A DNA stretch of 64,000 bases, taken from NCBI GenBank assembly GCA_009809945.1, contig WTPW01001073.1, positions 72,052 through 136,051 of the forward strand, written 5' to 3'. The notes under the pieces were generated by a model. It did no database searches and was not told the DNA's origin. It was given only the letters and a program-made list of their open reading frames with translations. Origin of the DNA: Gigaspora margarita (Eukaryota > Glomeromycota > Glomeromycetes > Diversisporales > Gigasporaceae). Within the stretch, counting starts at the first letter, position 1; every line of letters starts with the position of its first letter. A program made the translations under genes and the position numbers. Positions 57,520 to 64,000 of this stretch are shown one piece after another.

Positions 57520-58620
57520 CGTATATATAATTCACTGATGTTACTGTACAAGATTGTTGCAAGGCATGATGAAGTCAATATGGTATTCTTATAAAATGCA
57601 CTAGCCAACACCTTTTCTTATTCAAATCCTTGTTTATAGATAAAAGAACTAATATTTTTAAAGATTGTTGTGAGCAGAGATGCTGATTTTTTGTTGTAGA
57701 AAAATGTAAACTTTGCAGTAGAATAAGGTTTATTTGGATTATTTGAAATGATTTTATGAATTAATTTGAATTTTGCAATAATGAATAAAATATTTTTTAT
57801 TTGTATTATAAAAAGTTTTATATAAAAATGTGAAAAAACTATCACTATATAAAATATATATAAAATTCCAAAAATTCAATATTCAACAGAAATATTGCAA
57901 TAATTACAAAAAAGAACCCTACGAAATATACTTACATATTCTTTAACCCATGTATAAACAGTAAGTGTATTAGATTTTTGGCATCTAAGAAACCAAAAAA
58001 CCAAGGTAGCATAGTGTTCTTAAAGTGCCTGTTTCTAGAAAATTAGTCTCTTTGGATAAATACTAATAAATGAAAAAAAGCATTTTTTATAAAAATAATA
58101 TCAAATTAATATGATCTACCTATTTATAAAACAGCCTTTTATAATTTTTATCATTACTTTCATAATAAACCAACCCTTTACAGATGCATTTTGGCAAAAG
58201 CTCTCACTTCAGTGCATTTAACAATTTACTTTTTATGCCAGGTTTTTGCAAACTGAAGAAGTATTAAGTAAAAAAAAGCAAAATAATTCATACATTCAAA
58301 GCCATATTACTTTATATAGAACAGCTTGTTTTTATTTTTTTTATATTTTCTAATTTTAAAAACTTCAGCTATAGGTTTGTCTTAAGAAGCATTTTGTGTT
58401 AAACCAAGGTGTTAGGTGAAATTTTCAAAAATGTAAATTTGTCAATTTGTGTAATTTATAAAAATCATATGATATAATTTTGAATATGATATGTCATGTG
58501 ACTGCTATATAAAAATTTCTGAAATATTCTGTAGTACTATGTATATTTATCTAAATTTTTTATTATGAAAGAGGAGAGAAGCTCTAACGAGAGAAGGTAA
58601 TGTAAACACATAATCAACTT
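57520..58620. other. AT-rich stretch, no supported gene
   Basis: A 75-codon minus-strand frame (57618-57845) is hydrophobic and lysine-rich with no domain. No element ends are recognised. Confidence 0.4.
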
Positions 58621-58624
58621 GGTC

Positions 58625-59230
58625 TGGCCTAATTTAAAATAAAAAAATAATTTAATTTGTGATCCATATGCCAAACAGTGAAAATCTATAGTAATATATA
58701 GAGAAAATTAATTATTGTTTATCAAATTTCTGGAATCTGGCACTGTCAGAGCAATACTGATTTTTTTACTAAGCTAACTTTACTTCTCCACTAATTGAAG
58801 TTGTAGAGCACATTCTTGCAATTCTAATGGAAGTAAAATCATTAAAATTGGACCAGTAAATCACAAGATATCATTAAAAAATGTTTCGTGACCATATAGA
58901 GTTTCTATGTAAACAATATTATTGTTTATATAGGAATTCTATATGGTTGCAAAATGTTTTTTAATGATATCTTGTGATATACTAGTCCTATTTTAATGAT
59001 TTTACTAGCATTAAAATCGCAAGAATGTGCTCTACAACTTCAATTAGTGGAGAAGTAAGGTTAGCTTAGTAAAAAAAATTTTATTGCTCTGACAGTACCA
59101 GATTCCAGAAATTTGATAAAAATAATTGATTTTTCCAATTTTACTATATATAGTAATATATGCAACCCCTGTTTGGTATACAGATCACGAATTAAAATAT
59201 ATAAAATAATTTAAAACAAATAAGGCTATT
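58625..59230. repeat. 600-bp palindrome
   Basis: The arms of roughly 290 bases mirror each other around 58925. GGAATCTGGCACTGTCAGAGC pairs with GCTCTGACAGTACCAGATTCC. GTAGAGCACATTCTTGC pairs with GCAAGAATGTGCTCTAC. AACAATATTATTGTT is the centre. GATCCATATGCCAAACAG pairs with CTGTTTGGTATACAGATC at the outer ends. It is probably a foldback or MITE; no target duplication is resolved. Confidence 0.65.
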
Positions 59231-59725
59231 TGAAGTTAATTTTTTGGTTAACATCAGTTTCCAGAGCTCTCAGAAGAGGGAGAGAGGAGAAATGAAATGA
59301 ATATATAAAATAAATAGTGTATTTTTAATGTAGTAAGTCTATTATAACAAATTGACTTCAAGTTAAATTTAGTTTAGAGATTCTAGCTGAGTTGCTAATT
59401 AGGTCAGATAAATTTGATTTAGTAGTTAACATTATGTTTCTCTTATAAAAAAAAGGAACAAAAATAAATAAGTAATTAATAATGCATTTATTCAAAAAAA
59501 GAACTTGGCATGTATATACAATTTTTACAGCAAAAATTTCTCATTATCTAGTGATCAGATCTGCATTATTTTAAAGTATGATGCATGATCACAAATTAGA
59601 ATTTGGGTTTACTAATTCCCCAAGTTTCTATTAGTCAAATGCAAACATCTCTTTTACATTAAATAAAAATTTAGAAAAGAAATTCTGGTCATAATAGTAG
59701 TTAAATAATTAAAATCAGCCCAGTA

Positions 59726-60378
59726 TAGGGTTTAGGGCATGGGTAAAATTGGGCATGCCTTGAGTTGAGGCATGCTCTCCATGCCCATGGGCATGCCCAT
59801 CCAGGAACACGTGATGAGTAACCATTAATCAGCTGATCAAATTTCATAAATCATAGAAACGTATATTGAATATTTAGTTATATCTTTATTTGAAAAAGTA
59901 CGGTTATAATTTTTATTGAATTGTAATAATTTTTATATAAAATTTTCTTGATTTCTAGAATCTCATTCTTTATAGGCAGGTCGATTATAGCATGTTTATG
60001 AAACCAAAAAATGCAATATTTGGCAACTAACAAAATATCCTTGTTTTAGAGTACATCATTTGCTTGATGAGTTTGCCAAAGTGTTAGTACTTAATATATT
60101 TCAAAGATGTAGAAAAAAAATGCATAATTGATACAAAGTTTTTTCTACTTATACAAGTTGTACAAATAATATATAATTTATTAAAAATTTACATATGTCT
60201 ATTTCTAATTTTTAATTGGTCAATTATTTGTCATGTGATATATTGTTGCACAAAAATATATGGCCATGCCTTTTGACTTTAAACATGCCCATAGGCATGC
60301 CCTATAGGCATGCCCATAGGCATGCCCTATAGGCATGCCTATATGGGCATGCCCTGTGCCTCTGTGCCCTAAACCCTA
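59726..60378. mobile_element. hAT-like foldback element with GGGCATGCC arms
   Basis: The ends are TAGGGTTTAGGGCA in inverted orientation. The flanks GCCCAGTA and GTCTAGTA match at 6 of 8. The left arm iterates GGGCATGCC/CATGCCCATGGGCATGCCC. The right arm iterates CATAGGCATGCCCTATAGG. The centre is AT-rich. No transposase is present. Confidence 0.6.
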
Positions 60379-60546
60379 GTCTAGTAGATTACAATATATG
60401 AGCATTTTTGTCTTTGCAACTATATGTATAAACAAAAAAGTAAATATATAATTGCAAGACAAAAAAGCTCATATCTTGCAATTTACTGGACCGATTTTAA
60501 TGATTTAACTGCTATTATGATAGGAATTTTCTTCTTTACAACTTTT

Positions 60547-60612
60547 ACTTAATGCAAAAGAGATATTTAATTAATGCAAAAGAGATATTTACTTAATGCA
60601 AAAGAGATATTT
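60547..60612. repeat. three 22-bp tandem repeats
   Basis: The unit is ACTTAATGCAAAAGAGATAT followed by TT, three times in a row, with two changed bases in the second copy. Confidence 0.85.
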
Positions 60613-60784
60613 ACTTAGTAGAAAATCAGGTTGTCTTTTGTGAAACTCCATATTTCAAAAAGGCAAAAAATATATTGTGAATATGTCTTGACTTTTGCTA
60701 TATTTGTTTAAGCAAATCACAAATTAAATATAAAAAATAAATATAAAAAAATCAAATATAAAAAAAGAATATTTCTAACTTTAG

Positions 60785-62182
60785 CTAGTGGTAACTGTCA
60801 CCACTCTTTTGTGTAACCAAAAAATTAATTTATTTAAAAATTTTTAATTTATTAAAATTTTATATTAAATTACATACATTAACAAATTATATATAATCGT
60901 GGTAATTATTTAATTTTATAGAACATTTTTCATTGTTTCGCATAACACTTTATTAAAATCTCTTATTATTTGATTAGCTATGCACAACTATACACACCAT
61001 ACACCAATTTATTATATACAACACTTTGTGCTGCTTTGCTTACACTCAGCAACACCAACAGGGTTCACTTTGCTTACTCTGTAGTTGCTTCACTACAAAT
61101 ATCGCCTCTGCTTCACTCCTATTCTCTAGGCATTGTGATATCTAATTACCTTAATTCAAACCCTAACTCTAAACTAATTCTAACATCACCAAATTCAATA
61201 ATAACATTATGAGAGCCAACACTTAGTACTGACACGACATACTATTGGCATAATGATTTATACCAGCACAATGAAAGACAAGATGCAATTACATCAAAAC
61301 AAAAGTATTCCCAAAAAAATAACATGCGACAGCTCCCCTAGTACCTAAAAAAGTAGTCAATATATACACAAATATAATATCAAAACAAATATGCTATACA
61401 AACAAAATTACATCTTGAAAAGAGTGATATGTGATAACTTCAAAGAATCTGAAAAATGATATATAATAACTCTAAGAGCCTAGAAAAAGTGATACGTGAT
61501 GACTCTAAAGAACTCAAAAAAGCAACACATGATGACTCCACAAAAAGCAGTTAGTACATACATAAACATAATAAAAGAAGAACACAGCTGTACATGCAAA
61601 ATTACATCCCTGGTATATCATTCTGAGAAACCAAAAAATCAACATGCAATGACTCTAAAGAACTGATATGCAACGACTCCACCCAATACCTAAAAAAGCA
61701 GTTAGTATATATGTAAACAATGCTAAAACAAATGAAAGAAAACTATATATGCGACATTACTCCCTGTTAGTCATTCTGACTTTCTGAGAAAACAAAAAAA
61801 ATTGATATGTGACAACTCTAAAGAACCCAAAATAAATGACACGTAACGACTTCATCCAATATCTGAAAAAAGCTGTTAGTACATATGTAAACATAATGCT
61901 AATACAAACAAAAGAAAACTAATATGTAACATTACTTCTTAGTTAGTTATTCTGAATCACATTGCAATTAAAGAACCTGAAACCTGACTTTCTAACAAAG
62001 AAACCTGTGCTATAACCTGATTAAGTAAGAATAAATAAAGCTTTAGAATACCAAAATAATAAAAATAAAATAAAATAGATAAATAGTAAAAAAAAAAAGT
62101 AATAAATAAGAAAAAAAAAGAATAAATTATTGAATAATAAAAAATTTAAGGTTATACAATTAGTAGTGATCATCACCACCAG
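60785..62182. mobile_element. 1.4-kb non-coding element with GTGGTGAT ends (copy 2)
   Basis: The left reads CTAGTGGTAACTGTCACCAC. The right, inverted, reads CTGGTGGTGATGATCACTAC. Inside is a TTTGCTTAC/CACTC-rich part, then an array of about 40-45-base units (61410-61910) built on GTGATGACTCTAAAGAAC. It then runs into A-rich AAATTAAATATAAAA text. The order is the same as in 9068-10681 with its T-rich neighbour. An 80-codon frame (60970-61212) has no domain. Confidence 0.45.
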
Positions 62183-63000
62183 TTATTTTGATTATATTAC
62201 TAAAAAAAATTAAGTATAAAAAAAATTAAATATAAAAGAAATTAAATATGAAAAAAAATTAAATCCAGTACAAAAATATATATATAAAATTTAATACAAA
62301 AAAAATTAAATATGAAAAAAAATTAAATACAAAAAAATTAAATATGAAAAAAATTAATATAAAACATAAAAAAAAATTAAAGACTATTGCTAACTTGCCT
62401 CCTGGTTACATCACCCAGGAGTGCTATATCTCAAAAATGTAATAAACAACCTGGATCAGGTACCCTAAGTAAAAATGTTTAGGACCCCCAAAAACCTTAC
62501 AAAAACTAAGATTAGGGCCTTATATCTAATATATATTATATTATATAAAAAAATCTAAAACTGCAATTAATCCTAAATTTTAATAGAAGTAGTTATATTA
62601 CTCCTAGTTAAAAATAGATAAAACCATTTTTATATTTTATATTTGATTTTTTCATATTTATTTTGTATTTAATTTTTTATATTTAAATATTTAATGTTTA
62701 ATCTTTTTTATATTATTTTTTTCATATTTAATTTTTTTTATTTAATTTTTTTTTCATATTTAATTTTTTTTGTAATAATTTTTTTATATTTAATATTTCA
62801 TATTTATTTCATATTGTATTTAATTTTTTCATTTTTAACTATTTTTAACCAGGATTAATGTAAGTGCTTCTATTATTTAAAATTGCTCAATTATGCCTAT
62901 TGCAGGTCATCATGTTAATATAAACCAAAGTTTTTAAAGTTCATTAATGTTAGGTTAGTATTTTATATAAGGTTAAAAGTTAACAAGTTATATAGTAAAA
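62183..63000. other. A-rich then T-rich low-complexity DNA, no gene
   Basis: AAATTAAATATGAAAA-type repeats run to about 62370, and TTTTCATATTTAATT-type repeats occupy 62640-62840, the two being complementary. A short hairpin CTCCTGGTTACATCACCCAGGAG lies at about 62400. Confidence 0.5.
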
Positions 63001-63004
63001 ACAC

Positions 63005-63178
63005 ACAGGAAAGTCCTCTGGGTCGATAGCATAGCGGTTATGCTCTGAGGATGCAAATTAGAAGGTTGCCAGTGCAATTTCCAGCAGCAGCAAAATTGTA
63101 ATTCTATGTTTGTGGGTCCTACCATATTGGGGAAAATGGCATAGATTAGAGAGTTTTAAATAGGCAACACCTGTAGCC
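63005..63178 (+). mobile_element. tRNA-derived SINE fragment
   Basis: TCGATAGCATAGCGGTTATG contains a perfect-looking A box (TAGCATAGCGG). GGTTGCCAGTGCAATTTCC about 50 bases on is a worn B box. Downstream GGGTCCTACCAT and TTTTAAATAGGCAACACC resemble the body and tail of the retroposon at 28811-29795. The copy stops where a hAT-like end begins at 63179. No poly-A or target repeat is seen. Confidence 0.5.
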
Positions 63179-63290
63179 AGTGTTGTCATTCGGACCAGAC
63201 CCAGACTCAGACCAGACTGGACCAGTCTTAGACCAGACTTGGACAGAGCTATTCATGTCTGTTAGACAGTTCGGACAGTTATATAGTTTA
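63179..63290. mobile_element. left part of a hAT-like element with AGACCAGACT motifs
   Basis: CAGTGTTGTC, as at 45022, is followed by an irregular array of GGACCAGACC, CAGACTCAGACCAGACTGG, TTAGACCAGACTTGG and GACAGTTCGGACAG. I could not find a matching right end, so it is either truncated or its end has drifted. Confidence 0.45.
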
Positions 63291-64000
63291 ACCCAAAAAT
63301 TTAATTAACTATGATCAGCATTACGGACATGAGTAGGTATAGCATGCTGTGATTGGTGTCATGTACCATAACTTATGTTGCATACTGTACTCCCAACCTA
63401 GAGTATATATTACATATCACGCTAAAAATAATTAAATGGCAGGAGTAAAGCAATCTGGTTAATTAAATAGTTACGTATTGAAACCTGAGAGATAAGTTGA
63501 ATTTATATTAAATACTTTTTTTTTTACTTTTCACCCTATCTGCTAGCAGATTTATTTATTATAGCTAGATGATTTTTTTCATAGGTTTTCAGAATGAAAG
63601 TGAAATAGTCGAGAGCAATGCCACTTAATGTATTTCTTAGACAATCGCTTCAAAGACAACTTAATTCACAGACAATATTACCATAAGTTATTGAATATAG
63701 GATACCCAGGTATGAATCAATAACCACTTATGTGTATGCTGTTATTAAATTGTTGCATTTAACTTCTTTCATGGATCAAAAAATAGCTACAGGAAACTTA
63801 TTAAGAGGTAAATATATGATAAATTTATATATTCAGTTGTTAATACAGTATTTACAATTCTAAAGTTAATCACATATTCAAAGATTGGATCTAAAAATTC
63901 TACATTTTTAATGCTATGAAATATCAAAAGATTTATTTCTTCTCGAGCCAAGAAGCCTCATATGGTTGAGATGAGGAGCTTTGCTGGGTGAAAAATATTG
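63291..64000. other. AT-rich window end, no supported gene
   Basis: No open frame or element is recognised. The last 60 bases (GAGCCAAGAAGCCTCATATG and GAGCTTTGCTGGGTG) are GC-richer and may be the start of another repeat cut by the window edge. Confidence 0.4.

Overview
The window is strongly AT-rich eukaryotic DNA with short GT-AG introns, long gene-free stretches and very many small inverted-repeat elements. Its gene content is signal-peptide/kelch/transmembrane proteins plus BTB proteins with long arrays of 28-residue leucine-rich repeats. This mixture fits the repeat-rich genome of an arbuscular mycorrhizal fungus (Glomeromycotina, Rhizophagus/Gigaspora type). The taxonomic call is an inference from gene style and base composition.

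Layout. 0-16 kb: two paralogous kelch membrane-protein genes on opposite strands (1489-3118 + and 13646-15333 -). Between them lie decayed coding remnants and a series of MITEs. 17.9-28 kb: module A, made of a minus-strand gene relic, BTB-LRR gene A (18894-21248) and about 5 kb of downstream sequence that is repeated again after gene C. Module A is split by a 2.3-kb element at about 23.5-25.8 kb. 28.8-31.4 kb: a tRNA-headed, poly-A-tailed retroposon with target duplications, then a 5' fragment of a LINE carrying an endonuclease domain. 31.6-33 kb: a foldback element with a nested MITE. 33.2-36.2 kb: module B (BTB-LRR gene B, with an assembly gap). 36-47 kb: module C, with minus-strand gene relics, one still-open minus-strand exon (39318-39602), an 8-bp-TSD hAT-like element, BTB-LRR gene C (41150-43676) and its downstream copy. 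47-64 kb: no convincing host gene; nested MITEs, long palindromes, a second copy of the 2.3-kb element, a SINE and hAT-like elements.

How the parts relate. The three BTB-LRR genes share exon structure, start context and flanks, so they arose by segmental duplication. Each now carries one visible disabling change in an otherwise long open frame. Comparing duplicated flanks gives empty sites for several insertions, so those element ends and target duplications are supported by the sequence itself. The most unusual signals are: (1) a set of hAT-like non-autonomous elements, each with its own short motif iterated in its arms; (2) a 2.3-2.6 kb element whose interior is full of degenerate copies of the LRR-gene repeat unit; (3) recurring hairpin modules shared between otherwise different elements.
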